Below are positions 1 through 8,938 of a stretch of 64,000 nt of DNA, piece by piece (position 1 is the stretch's first letter; every line of letters starts with the position of its first letter). The notes under the pieces were generated by a model. That model was given only the letters and a program-made list of their open reading frames with translations. It made no database searches and had not been told where the DNA came from. The translations under genes were made by a program, and so were the position numbers. This DNA comes from an uncultured Lachnospiraceae bacterium (GTDB taxonomy: Bacteria; Bacillota; Clostridia; Lachnospirales; Lachnospiraceae), in the NCBI GenBank assembly GCA_934351835.1, contig CAKRJP010000005.1:1-64000 (forward strand), in the 5' to 3' direction.

Positions 1-111
1 TTTGTTTATTTCTTTATTTTGAATATTTTCGACAATTATATATCTTTTTTTACCGTTTTGATTGTAAGTTTTCTCTGACTTTTTACATTTTCCAAAAAAC
101 ACCATAAAAGC

Positions 112-148
112 CGGATTATGTTGCATTCTGCTGTTTTAACATAATCCG
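112..148 (-). terminator. Terminator after marR-family gene
   Basis: An 11-bp perfect inverted repeat (CGGATTATGTT at 112-122, AACATAATCCG at 138-148) lies 43 bases past the stop of the minus-strand MarR gene. On the minus strand the stem is followed by a T-rich stretch, so it probably ends the hom-MATE-marR transcript. The rest of 1-190 is AT-rich with no gene seen. Confidence 0.75.
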
Positions 149-190
149 ACCTGCGATTTTTCCTATATTCTCTTATTTTAATTCTAAATT

Positions 191-622
191 CTAAGGTTCA
201 GTAATGCTGTATAATACTTTATCTAACATCTTATGAAGCGCCTCTATCTCTTTCTTATTCATTCCAAGAGTCAGTTTCTTATCAATCTTCCTTCGATCCG
301 AATCCATCTTTTTCTGGATATCATAAGCTTTTTCTGTCAGATAGATATTTTTACATCGCTTATCTCTGTTACTCGGCACGATAAAAACAAATCCATTTTC
401 TTCCATTCGTTTTAATATTCCCGTAACTGTCGGGTTTTTTAGCGACAATGCTTTTTCGATGTCACGCTGATTCACCTCATCTGCACTGCTATTAAATAAA
501 TAGTCCAACACAGCACACTGGGACGCTGTCAGTCCAAGTTTCTTCAACCTATTATTAAATTCTTTTTCGTAAATATTATCAATCTGTTTAAATTTAAAGC
601 CTAAAGGCGCACGTTCCCGCAT
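191..622 (-). CDS. MarR-family transcriptional regulator
   Basis: A 143-residue winged-helix repressor of the MarR type. The DNA-binding region spans about residues 35-100: helices around LTASQCAVLDYLF, a recognition segment around ALSLKNPTVTGILKRMEENG, then a wing with SNRDKRCKNIYLT. These are the typical MarR positions. The ATG lies one base after the stop codon of the MATE pump gene (TAGGATG), so the two are translationally coupled. Inference from family: it senses a small toxic compound and controls the pump and itself. The ligand cannot be read from sequence. Confidence 0.88.
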   Translation of the reverse strand: MRERAPLGFKFKQIDNIYEKEFNNRLKKLGLTASQCAVLDYLFNSSADEVNQRDIEKALSLKNPTVTGILKRMEENGFVFIVPSNRDKRCKNIYLTEKAYDIQKKMDSDRRKIDKKLTLGMNKKEIEALHKMLDKVLYSITEP

Positions 623-623
623 C

Positions 624-2033
624 CTATCCTCTCATTTCTGCTTTCATTAATTTTTTCATTCGTTTTACTTCTCTGTATGCAAATATCAACGACACAATAA
701 TCGCCGCTGCATCTGCAATCGGTCCTGCATACATCACGCCATCAATCCCCATAAAAATCGGAAAAATGATAATCAATGGAATCAAAAACAATACCTGCCT
801 GGTAAGCGATACCACTGCTCCAAGTTTTGCTTTTCCCATCGAAGTGAAAAAGTTTGAACTTACCGGATGCAGACCATTAGCGAATGTCATAAACATATAG
901 ATTTTAAAATATCGTTCCGCAAACTGGAAATATTCATCGCTTCCTGTTCCGAAAATACTGACAATCTGTCTCGGGAATAACTGGAAACTTGCAAAAAAGA
1001 TAATGCCTGTGATGAGTGCTGCCTGAAACGCACGTTTATATGCCTGACAAACTCTGTCATATTTTTTTGCTCCATAATTAAATCCCCAGATTGGCTGACA
1101 GCCCTGTGCCAGTCCCACAGTAATGGATATAAAAACCATATTTACTTTTGAAATTACGCCGACACAGGCAAGCGGTATCTCACTACCATAGGAAGAGGAC
1201 GCACCATAATGTTTCAGTGTATTATTCATAACAATTTGCACCAATGCCATCGCGACCTGATTGATGCATGCCGCCATTCCCAGAGATATGATTGCACTGA
1301 TATTACTTCCCGACGGCTTTAACATCTCTGGTTCTAACTCCATCTTTTTAAATTTCAAGAAATATAAAATCACTAAAAGTCCAGAAAGCGTCTGACCAAT
1401 CACTGTTGCCCAGGCAGCCCCCTTGATTCCCCATCCACATACGAAAATAAACAGCGGATCTAATATTGTATTGATGATCGCACCTGTAAGCATACATGTC
1501 ATGGAATAGTTCGGGCTTCTGTCCGCCCTTATCAGATGTGTACCACCGGTTGTCAGAATTAAAAACGGAATACCGAACGCTGTAATTCCTGTATAATCCT
1601 GTGCATACGGTAAAATTTCTTTTGTGACACCAAACAAATGTAGCAATGGATCCAAAAACACAAGTACCAATGCCGCAATCGTCAAACCACAAACGGCCAA
1701 AAGCATCAATCCATTCCCCGCAAAATGTTCAGCTTTCTTTTGTTCCCCTTCTCCGGAAGACAGATTAAAATTTGATGCACTTCCAATCCCCAGTAAAAGT
1801 GCCGTTGCCGTGCAGATAATATTGATCGGAAATGCGATATTTGTCGCTGCATTTCCAAGCATCCCCACGCCCTGACCAATAAATATCTGATCCACGATAT
1901 TATAAAGAGAACTTACCAGCATACTGATGATTGCCGGTATCGCAAATTTCGGAATTAATTTTTCTACCTTCGCGACAGCCAGAGGATTCTCTTTTTCTGA
2001 CTGCCTCGAAATATTCAATGTTTCTTCACTCAT
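624..2033 (-). CDS. MATE family multidrug efflux transporter
   Basis: A 469-residue inner-membrane protein with about 12 hydrophobic segments in two similar halves, the layout of MATE (NorM/MepA/DinF) transporters that export cationic drugs or metabolites by Na+ or H+ antiport. The N-terminal half has the family signature around PAIISMLVSSLYNIVDQIFIGQG. Upstream AGGAAAG eight bases before the ATG supports this start. It sits between hom (28-base gap) and the coupled marR gene. Transport of a drug is a family-level inference; the substrate is unknown. Confidence 0.9.
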   Translation of the reverse strand: MSEETLNISRQSEKENPLAVAKVEKLIPKFAIPAIISMLVSSLYNIVDQIFIGQGVGMLGNAATNIAFPINIICTATALLLGIGSASNFNLSSGEGEQKKAEHFAGNGLMLLAVCGLTIAALVLVFLDPLLHLFGVTKEILPYAQDYTGITAFGIPFLILTTGGTHLIRADRSPNYSMTCMLTGAIINTILDPLFIFVCGWGIKGAAWATVIGQTLSGLLVILYFLKFKKMELEPEMLKPSGSNISAIISLGMAACINQVAMALVQIVMNNTLKHYGASSSYGSEIPLACVGVISKVNMVFISITVGLAQGCQPIWGFNYGAKKYDRVCQAYKRAFQAALITGIIFFASFQLFPRQIVSIFGTGSDEYFQFAERYFKIYMFMTFANGLHPVSSNFFTSMGKAKLGAVVSLTRQVLFLIPLIIIFPIFMGIDGVMYAGPIADAAAIIVSLIFAYREVKRMKKLMKAEMRG

Positions 2034-2061
2034 AGTTTCATCTTTCCTGATTCAGACTGCT

Positions 2062-3348
2062 CTAATACTCGCGGATTACACTGCTGATCTCACGAATTGC
2101 TTTCATATTCTGCAGATGTTCCAAAGCATCTTCCATCTGACTTTCTTCTACAGCCTCAGTTACCATTACCAACTCTGCGGTCTTCTCATCTATGGTATTC
2201 TGAATCATCCTTGTAATGCTGACCATATGCACTCCAAATACACTTGCAATCGCCGCAAGCACCCCTGGTCTGTTAGCAACTCTGATCCGGAATACAAATT
2301 TATTTTTTACATTCTTAAACGCTTTTACCGGAGTATCTCTGTAACAGGTGCAGCTGATTCTTCCCGTACATGAGAACCGAATATCCCTGAGCACATCGAT
2401 CACATCTCCCATAATTGCACTGGCAGTTGGGAATTCTCCCGCTCCACGTCCGTAAAACATTACATCATCCACAGCATCTCCATGAGCAAAGACCGCATTA
2501 AATGAATCTCTGACTGCTGCAAGCGGATGATCCTTCGGAAGCATCATCGGATAGACACCAACTTCAATCCCCTCTTCTGTATTGTGCGCCACTGCTACCA
2601 GCTTGATCACTTCATCAAATTCTTTCGCATACGCAATATCCCTTGCCGAAATCTTCGTGATTCCTTCAGTATATACATCCGAAAATGTCACTCTTGAATG
2701 AAACGCAATGGAAGACATAATTGCCAGTTTTCTTCCGGCATCCAGTCCTTCTACATCTGCCGTCGGGTCTGCTTCCGCATATCCAAGCTCTGTCGCCTGT
2801 TCCAATGCTTCGTCAAAATCCATGCCTTCTTCATACATCTTTGTCAGGATATAGTTGGTTGTTCCATTGACGATCCCCATCACTTCATCAATCTCATTAG
2901 AAGCCAGACATTGTTTCAGCGGACGTATAATCGGAATACCGCCAGCTACTGCTGCTTCAAATAAGAAATCGACACCATTCGCCTCTGCGGCATCCAAAAG
3001 TTCATGCCCATGTTCGGCAATTAAATCTTTATTGGCTGTTACTACATTCTTTCCCACATTCAGTGCTTCCAAAATCATAGTTCTGGCAGGTTCGATGCCT
3101 CCCATCACTTCTATTATAATCTCTATTTCTTTATTCTGGATAATTTCATTCCAATTATCTGTAAGAAGAGAAGCATCTACACCCTCTCTTTTTTTATTGA
3201 GGTCATGAACTAATATTGATGCGATTTCAATATTTGCTCCCGCCTTCTTCTCCATCTCCGTTTTCTGACGTTCTATCAATTTATATACGCCACTTCCGAC
3301 GGTTCCTAATCCTAAAAGCCCTACTTTTATTGTCTTATGTTCTTCCAT
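2062..3348 (-). CDS. hom: Homoserine dehydrogenase with ACT domain
   Basis: Catalyses NAD(P)H-dependent reduction of aspartate semialdehyde to homoserine, the branch to threonine and methionine. Length 428 residues is normal for the Gram-positive enzyme. The Rossmann motif VGLLGLGTVGSG is near the N terminus, followed by the substrate-binding and catalytic region (VMGIVNGTTNYILTKM; ATELGYAEADPTADVEGLDA). Residues about 350-428 form an ACT regulatory domain (RVANRPGVLAAIASVFG), consistent with threonine feedback. The open frame extends upstream, but the ATG at 3348 (or GTG at 3351) follows AGAGGG and matches the family start. MATE and marR follow on the same strand. Confidence 0.95.
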   Translation of the reverse strand: MEEHKTIKVGLLGLGTVGSGVYKLIERQKTEMEKKAGANIEIASILVHDLNKKREGVDASLLTDNWNEIIQNKEIEIIIEVMGGIEPARTMILEALNVGKNVVTANKDLIAEHGHELLDAAEANGVDFLFEAAVAGGIPIIRPLKQCLASNEIDEVMGIVNGTTNYILTKMYEEGMDFDEALEQATELGYAEADPTADVEGLDAGRKLAIMSSIAFHSRVTFSDVYTEGITKISARDIAYAKEFDEVIKLVAVAHNTEEGIEVGVYPMMLPKDHPLAAVRDSFNAVFAHGDAVDDVMFYGRGAGEFPTASAIMGDVIDVLRDIRFSCTGRISCTCYRDTPVKAFKNVKNKFVFRIRVANRPGVLAAIASVFGVHMVSITRMIQNTIDEKTAELVMVTEAVEESQMEDALEHLQNMKAIREISSVIREY

Positions 3349-3502
3349 CACATCATACCCTCTCTTCTCTTTTTTTACTTTCAAACTTGTCTGTAAGTAT
3401 ATCATATCCATTTTTAAATTTCCACGATACAGCATAATAATCCCTACTTTCATTCCAACAAAATCTTCCCTCCAAAAAAACAAAACTTTTTTAAAAAAAT
3501 TG

Positions 3503-3531
3503 TTGACAAACCAGGAGACCCGTAGTATAGT
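3503..3531 (+). promoter_or_regulatory. Sigma-70 promoter of tRNA-Gly
   Basis: TTGACA (3503-3508), a 17-base spacer and TATAGT (3526-3531) stand 38 bases before the tRNA. A strong consensus match as expected for a stable RNA gene. Confidence 0.8.
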
Positions 3532-3569
3532 AGATATTGTTCTGAGGAACACAAAACAACATAGCAAAT

Positions 3570-3642
3570 GCGACAGTGGCTCAGCTGGTAGAGTACGACC
3601 TTGCCAAGGTCGGGGTCGCGGGTTCGAACCCCGTCTGTCGCT
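3570..3642 (+). tRNA. tRNA-Gly (anticodon GCC)
   Basis: A 73-nt cloverleaf. The acceptor stem GCGACAG/CTGTCGC has seven pairs with discriminator T at 3642. The D-arm is GCTC...GAGT-like, the anticodon arm is CGACC-TTGCCAA-GGTCG giving anticodon GCC (glycine), and the T-arm has GGTTCGAACCC. CCA is not encoded. It has its own promoter and terminator and lies between hom and aspS. Confidence 0.96.
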
Positions 3643-3645
3643 CTC

Positions 3646-3677
3646 AAAAAACTTCTTAGATTACTAAGAAGTTTTTT
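3646..3677 (+). terminator. Terminator of tRNA-Gly
   Basis: Stem AAAAAACTTCTTAG (3646-3659) pairs with CTAAGAAGTTTTTT (3664-3677) with an ATTA-type loop and terminal T-run, starting four bases after the tRNA. Confidence 0.88.
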
Positions 3678-3728
3678 ATTTGAAATTGCAATGAATAAAC
3701 CTTCTACATTGAATATAATCCCAAAAGC

Positions 3729-3762
3729 AAAATAGGCTCAACTAAAATGTTGAACCTATTTT
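3729..3762. terminator. Bidirectional terminator downstream of aspS
   Basis: AAAATAGGCTCAAC (3729-3742) pairs with GTTGAACCTATTTT (3749-3762) with one mismatch. T-runs exist on both strands. It lies 15 bases past the aspS stop, so it probably ends the apt-to-aspS operon on the minus strand. Confidence 0.8.
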
Positions 3763-3776
3763 TTATTCTATATATT

Positions 3777-5570
3777 CTATTCTTCTGTAGTTTCTTCAAT
3801 CTTAAGCCCCAGTTCTTCTAACTGTTCAGCCGCAACTCTTGTTGGTGCTTCCGTCATCAAATCCGATGCATCTTTTACCTTCGGGAATGCTATCACATCA
3901 CGAATACTATCCTGTTTTGCCATCAACATTACCAGTCTGTCTAATCCATAGGCAAGTCCTGCATGTGGCGGAACTCCATACTTGAATGCTGTCAGAAGGA
4001 ATCCAAACTGCTCCTCGGCCTGTTCCGGTGTAAATCCAAGTACCTCAAACATCTTGCTCTGAATCTCCGGATTGAAGATTCTGACACTACCTCCACCAAT
4101 CTCATTACCATTCAGTGTAATATCATATGCCTTTGCACGTACACGTCCCGGATCACTGTCGATATACTGAAGATCTTCTTCCATCGGCATTGTAAATGGA
4201 TGATGCATTGCTGTAAATCTGTTCTGTTCTTCATTCCACTCAAGTAATGGGAACTCTGTAATCCAAAGGAACTTATACTCATTTTTGTCTAACAGGTCCA
4301 TCTGACGTGCTAACTCCAGACGTAACGCTCCAAGTACATCCCATACTACTTTATTCTTATCTGCTGCAAAAAGCAATAAATCACCGTTTTCTCCATCCAT
4401 CGCTTTGATCAACGCAGCCATTTGTTCTTCTGTCATAAATTTCGCAAAAGATGATTTTACAGTTCCATCTTCCTGGATTGCAATGTAAGCCAGTCCTTTT
4501 GCACCATAATCTTTCGCAAAGCTTACCAATTTATCAATTTTTTTACGAGGCATGCTGCCCTGTCCCTTGGCATTGATACCGCGAACCGTTCCACCATTCT
4601 CAATAGCACCCTTAAATACTACGAATTCGCAATCTTTTACAACCTCTGTTACATTTGTCAGTTCCATACCGAAACGAATATCCGGTTTGTCTGATCCAAA
4701 ACGGTCCATAGCCTCCTGCCATGTCATACGCTGGATCGGAAGTGGAACATCCACTCCTAATACCTCTTTAAATAATTTTGCAAGTAATCTTTCATTCACT
4801 TCGATGACATCATCTACATCTACAAACGAAAGTTCCATATCAATCTGTGTAAACTCCGGCTGTCTGTCAGCACGCAGATCTTCATCACGGAAACATTTTG
4901 CAAGCTGGAAATATCTGTCATATCCAGAGCACATCAGAAGCTGTTTAAAAAGCTGTGGTGACTGTGGAAGTGCATAAAATTCTCCCTGATGGATACGGCT
5001 CGGCACCAGATAATCTCTTGCACCTTCCGGTGTACTCTTAATCAGTACCGGTGTCTCAATCTCAAGGAATCCCTCGTCAGCTAAAAACTGACGAGTCAGT
5101 GTTGCCACTTTGCTTCTCATAATAAGGTTGCGCTGAAGGTCTGGTCTTCTAAGATCCAGATAACGATATTTCAGACGCACCTCTTCTTTTGTCTTGGAAT
5201 TCTCTTCAATGTGAAACGGAGGAGTTTCTGATTCTGAAAGAATACGAAGTTCCTCAGGGATCACTTCAATTTCTCCTGTTGCCAGGTTCTCATTCACAGC
5301 ACCGGAACGTTTTGCTACAGTTCCTACGATTGCTACAACAAATTCTGCACGTAATTTCGCTGCTTTTTCGATCAGTGCTGCATCTGATTTTCCTTCCTCA
5401 AATACCACCTGGATAATTCCCGAACGATCTCTTACGTCCACGAATACCAATCCGCCTTTATTACGATTCTTCTGTACCCAGCCCATAATGGTTACTTTTT
5501 CCCCAATATTGGCTGCGGATAACTCTGCACATCTGTGGGTTCTTTTTAACCCCTGCATTGACTCTGCCAT
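3777..5570 (-). CDS. aspS: Aspartyl-tRNA synthetase
   Basis: Charges tRNA-Asp with aspartate. 597 residues, the length of the bacterial-type enzyme with its extra GAD insertion. The N-terminal OB-fold anticodon domain (VTIMGWVQKNRNKGGLVFVDVRDRSG) is followed by class II motif 2 (QSPQLFKQLLMCSGYDRYFQLAKCFRDEDLRADRQPEFTQ region) and motif 3 (GLAYGLDRLVMLM). Upstream AGGAGA supports the ATG at 5570. hisS precedes it by 25 bases in the same operon, a common clostridial pairing. Confidence 0.97.
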   Translation of the reverse strand: MAESMQGLKRTHRCAELSAANIGEKVTIMGWVQKNRNKGGLVFVDVRDRSGIIQVVFEEGKSDAALIEKAAKLRAEFVVAIVGTVAKRSGAVNENLATGEIEVIPEELRILSESETPPFHIEENSKTKEEVRLKYRYLDLRRPDLQRNLIMRSKVATLTRQFLADEGFLEIETPVLIKSTPEGARDYLVPSRIHQGEFYALPQSPQLFKQLLMCSGYDRYFQLAKCFRDEDLRADRQPEFTQIDMELSFVDVDDVIEVNERLLAKLFKEVLGVDVPLPIQRMTWQEAMDRFGSDKPDIRFGMELTNVTEVVKDCEFVVFKGAIENGGTVRGINAKGQGSMPRKKIDKLVSFAKDYGAKGLAYIAIQEDGTVKSSFAKFMTEEQMAALIKAMDGENGDLLLFAADKNKVVWDVLGALRLELARQMDLLDKNEYKFLWITEFPLLEWNEEQNRFTAMHHPFTMPMEEDLQYIDSDPGRVRAKAYDITLNGNEIGGGSVRIFNPEIQSKMFEVLGFTPEQAEEQFGFLLTAFKYGVPPHAGLAYGLDRLVMLMAKQDSIRDVIAFPKVKDASDLMTEAPTRVAAEQLEELGLKIEETTEE

Positions 5571-5595
5571 AATATCTTACTTCTCCTTTTCTTCT

Positions 5596-6846
5596 CTAGT
5601 CAGCATAACAGTCGATGATCTCCTCATAACCTTCTTCTGACAACTGTTCTTTCTGGAATTTTTTATTTTTCTTCATCTTAACGATTAGTACCTGCTTGCC
5701 GGCTTCTCTGTCAGCCTTTGCCTGTGCAAGTACGGACAGCATGCCCTCTTTACCCATCTTCTTGTCTAACAAATAAGCTTTCTTTGCACGTTTGCTCGGA
5801 AGCTGGTAGCCATTCTCTAAGAGCAGCATAACGATACGCTCAAATCCGATAGAAAATCCACATGCCGGTGTATCCTGACCTGTAAATTTACCGATCATCT
5901 TATCGTAACGTCCTCCTCCGGCAACAGAACCGCCGAAATCGTCCATCGTCACTTCAAAAATAGTTCCTGTATAATAAGACTGACCTCGGACCAATGTCGG
6001 ATCAAATTTCAAATTAAACTCGCATTCCTTGGCTGCATCTACGCTGGACATAATCATCTCCATACTTTCTGCGGTCTCATCGTTCAAGAAATCTCCCAAT
6101 TTTTCTTTTAAATAGCGGATACCTGTTACATCATTTGCAACTTCATCAAATAACTTCAAATAAGTATTCACATTCTCCTCGGAATAGCCCATCTCCTGAA
6201 GTTCTTTAGATACACCCTCTGCTCCGATTTTGTCCATCTTATCCAAGATTATAAACACTTCATCGTAGTCTTCTTCCTTAAATCCACTGTAAGCAGCCAT
6301 GGATTTAAGGATGTTACGATCATTGATACATACTGTGAAATTCTTGAAATTCAATTTGCCGAGCATCGCTGTCGTTGCAAGGATCAGTTCGATTTCAGCT
6401 AAGTTGCTTCCTTCTCCCAGTATATCGATATCACACTGTACAAACTGACGAAAACGCCCTCTCTGTGGGCGATCTGCTCTCCAAACATTACCAATCTGCA
6501 AAGCCTTAAACGGCGCCGGTAATTCATTAGAATGGTTTGCATAATATCTCGCAAGCGGAACTGTTAAATCATAACGTAGTCCTCCGTCTGCCAGATCATT
6601 TTCTTCTTTTGCCTCTGCAATCTTAAGCTTCTCGCCACGTTTCATAATCTTGAAGATCAGTTTTTCATTGTCTCCACCCTGTTTGCTGCATAAGTTCTCG
6701 ATATGTTCTACACAAGGAGTCTCAATAGACTGAAATCCAAATGTCTTATAAGTATCCTTGATCAGCTGAATCAGATAATCACGGATCTCCATCTCCGCAG
6801 GCATCATATCTTTCATGCCTGTTACCGGTTTCTTTTTTAATGCCAT
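5596..6846 (-). CDS. hisS: Histidyl-tRNA synthetase
   Basis: Charges tRNA-His. 416 residues. Class II signatures visible include RYDLTVPLARY, the histidine-binding segment LVRGQSYYTGTIFEV (normally RGLDYYTGT, so D is replaced by S) and motif 3 GFSIGFERIVMLL. The C-terminal anticodon domain is present. The ATG at 6852 lies on top of AGGAGA, so the ATG at 6846, six bases after it, is the better start. It overlaps the end of hemZ by 10 bases, implying translational coupling. Confidence 0.95.
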   Translation of the reverse strand: MALKKKPVTGMKDMMPAEMEIRDYLIQLIKDTYKTFGFQSIETPCVEHIENLCSKQGGDNEKLIFKIMKRGEKLKIAEAKEENDLADGGLRYDLTVPLARYYANHSNELPAPFKALQIGNVWRADRPQRGRFRQFVQCDIDILGEGSNLAEIELILATTAMLGKLNFKNFTVCINDRNILKSMAAYSGFKEEDYDEVFIILDKMDKIGAEGVSKELQEMGYSEENVNTYLKLFDEVANDVTGIRYLKEKLGDFLNDETAESMEMIMSSVDAAKECEFNLKFDPTLVRGQSYYTGTIFEVTMDDFGGSVAGGGRYDKMIGKFTGQDTPACGFSIGFERIVMLLLENGYQLPSKRAKKAYLLDKKMGKEGMLSVLAQAKADREAGKQVLIVKMKKNKKFQKEQLSEEGYEEIIDCYAD

Positions 6847-8273
6847 AACCATTCTCCTTTTCGTTCTATCATCTCATCCACACGACTAATGTACGCATCA
6901 ATTGCTTTGACATTCTCCAGCCGTATCAGATTGGTCATTTTATTTTTATTGCTGCCTGAGGCTTTCACCGGATCCTTCAATACAATCTTAGTGGAGGCTC
7001 CTGCTCCTGCGGCAATAATTGATTGTTTTTCTTCCATAATAAGTATATTGTATATTCCGGCTTTGTCAACCTTTGCATAACCTACATTTTCAAAATTACC
7101 GGCAATATTTTTCTGTCGATACAGATAATAAGGCTCCATATCCATACGTTTCGCACTTTCTCTGGCGGCATCTATCATCGACTGAATCGTCTCGGTTCTG
7201 TCTTTGTACTCAACGGTTCCTTCTTTATATTCCTGCCCCATCTTCGCTGCACGCTTGATTGCCAGGGAATGTACCGTCAGATTATCTGGTCCTAATTCTT
7301 CGATCTGGCGCAGAGTATCTTCCATATCAAAAATATCTTCCCCCGGAAGTCCTGCGATAATATCCATATTAATATTGTCAAACCCCATCTTCCGAGCCAA
7401 CAGAAACGCTTCTTTTACAGATTCCACAGAATGTCTTCTGCCGATTGCATCCAATGTCTTCTGCTGCATGCTCTGTGGATTAATGGAAATCCTGCTGATT
7501 CCATGATTTCTAAGTACCTGGAATTTTTCTCTGGTGATGCTATCCGGTCGCCCGGCTTCTACGGTATATTCCAATAAATTTTTTCTTGAAAAATGCTCAT
7601 CAACACAGGCGAGCACCCTCTCCAACTGTTCTGCGTTTAAAGTTGTCGGAGTTCCACCGCCCATATAAATGGTATTCAGTTTCTTTTGCGCAGATACTTT
7701 ACCAATATAAGCCAATTCTTTACAGAGTGCATCCACATAATCTTCTACTTTATCCTTCCACACCGATAAGGAACCCGAACTGAATGAACAATAACTGCAC
7801 ACTGTAGGACAAAACGGAATACCAATATATAGACTGTATCCGTTTTTATAGTCCAACTGACTGAGCAACTTTTTTTCTCTATTCGCGATTTTCCATGCAA
7901 GTTCTGCCTTTTCTTCACTCACAAGAGAAGTCTCCTGAAACCACGAAATAAATGCATCTTCTTCCATGCCTTCTTCCAGCTTCTTCATCGCAATCTTGGT
8001 CGGTCTGACTCCTAAAAGCAATCCCCAGGCCAGGCTCTTTTTTGTTCTTTTTTCCAACGCCTGATATAATGCAACATCTGTATCATGTTTTTTATTAACC
8101 GAACCCATGTCTGATGATAGTTCGATTCTCTCATCCCCCGAAAATTCTATGGTTACATAATTAGAGGCTTTCTCCTCCACCTGAACTCGCATCGGTTCAG
8201 ATGGATAAAAAGCCTTCGTCATATGATATGCATTATATGAATAATTTTCTTCTTTACATATAATCTGAATCAT
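6837..8273 (-). CDS. hemZ: Oxygen-independent coproporphyrinogen dehydrogenase HemZ
   Basis: A radical SAM enzyme of the HemN/HemZ group that decarboxylates coproporphyrinogen III side chains. 478 residues: an N-terminal HemZ-specific region to about residue 150, then the radical SAM core with the CxxxCxxC cluster site in IGIPFCPTVCSYCSF, the glycine-rich SAM site (YMGGGTPTTL) and a HemN C-terminal region. In Clostridia HemZ is often found beside hisS-aspS without a complete haem pathway, so whether it makes haem here is uncertain. GGAG lies about eight bases before the ATG. Confidence 0.93.
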   Translation of the reverse strand: MIQIICKEENYSYNAYHMTKAFYPSEPMRVQVEEKASNYVTIEFSGDERIELSSDMGSVNKKHDTDVALYQALEKRTKKSLAWGLLLGVRPTKIAMKKLEEGMEEDAFISWFQETSLVSEEKAELAWKIANREKKLLSQLDYKNGYSLYIGIPFCPTVCSYCSFSSGSLSVWKDKVEDYVDALCKELAYIGKVSAQKKLNTIYMGGGTPTTLNAEQLERVLACVDEHFSRKNLLEYTVEAGRPDSITREKFQVLRNHGISRISINPQSMQQKTLDAIGRRHSVESVKEAFLLARKMGFDNINMDIIAGLPGEDIFDMEDTLRQIEELGPDNLTVHSLAIKRAAKMGQEYKEGTVEYKDRTETIQSMIDAARESAKRMDMEPYYLYRQKNIAGNFENVGYAKVDKAGIYNILIMEEKQSIIAAGAGASTKIVLKDPVKASGSNKNKMTNLIRLENVKAIDAYISRVDEMIERKGEWLWH

Positions 8274-8312
8274 GATTATAACTCCATCATCTATTTATTT
8301 TCAAAATATCTT

Positions 8313-8933
8313 TTACAGAAATGGATTATTTGCTCGTTCATACCCAATTGTTGACAGATCCATATGTCCCGGAAGCACCTGTACATCATCCGGAAGTACC
8401 ATCAGTTTTTCCTTGATACCTCTTACTAGTTCTGACATACTGCCACCCGGAAAATCTGTTCTTCCTACAGATCCACAGAACAAAGTATCTCCACTAAGCA
8501 AAATCTTCTCTGATTCTATATAGTAACAACAGCCACCCGGTGTATGTCCCGGCGTATGCATCACTTTGAACTGACAGCCCGCAAGTTCTAAAATCTGACC
8601 GTCTTTTACATAAGTTGCACCATCGTACACATAAGATCCTCCGGACATTGCCGAAAGATTCGCCCGGGGATCTGTAAGTACCTTCTCTTCTGCCTCACAG
8701 GCATAAACCGGAACCCGATAATGTGTCAAAAGTTCCGGAATCCCCATAATATGATCATAATGTCCATGGGTCAGAATCACAGCTACAATCTTAAGTCCTT
8801 CCTCAGTGATATGATCGATAAATTTCTTCGGACAATCTGCCGGATCCACGATCACTGTCTCTTTTGTCTCTTCATTAATGATCAGATAACAGTTGGTACT
8901 CACCATTCCCATTACAAATCTTTCAATCTTCAT
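8313..8933 (-). CDS. Metallo-beta-lactamase fold hydrolase (glyoxalase II-like)
   Basis: 206 residues with the full zinc-hydrolase signature: LTHGHYDH (HxHxDH), then HTPGHTPGG, then SGDTLFCGSVGRTD, then LPGHMD. This is the short YqgX/GloB-like form. Family members hydrolyse thioesters such as S-lactoylglutathione or related thiol adducts; the true substrate is unknown. It lies five bases after relA and 40 before hemZ, in the same operon. Confidence 0.9.
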   Translation of the reverse strand: MKIERFVMGMVSTNCYLIINEETKETVIVDPADCPKKFIDHITEEGLKIVAVILTHGHYDHIMGIPELLTHYRVPVYACEAEEKVLTDPRANLSAMSGGSYVYDGATYVKDGQILELAGCQFKVMHTPGHTPGGCCYYIESEKILLSGDTLFCGSVGRTDFPGGSMSELVRGIKEKLMVLPDDVQVLPGHMDLSTIGYERANNPFL

Positions 8934-8938
8934 TCTAT

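Noticed and set aside
3349..3569. T-box or other leader before aspS/hisS or hom
   Set aside because: hisS is translationally coupled to hemZ and no T-box sequence (TGGNACCGCG) is seen; the space upstream of hom holds only the tRNA promoter.
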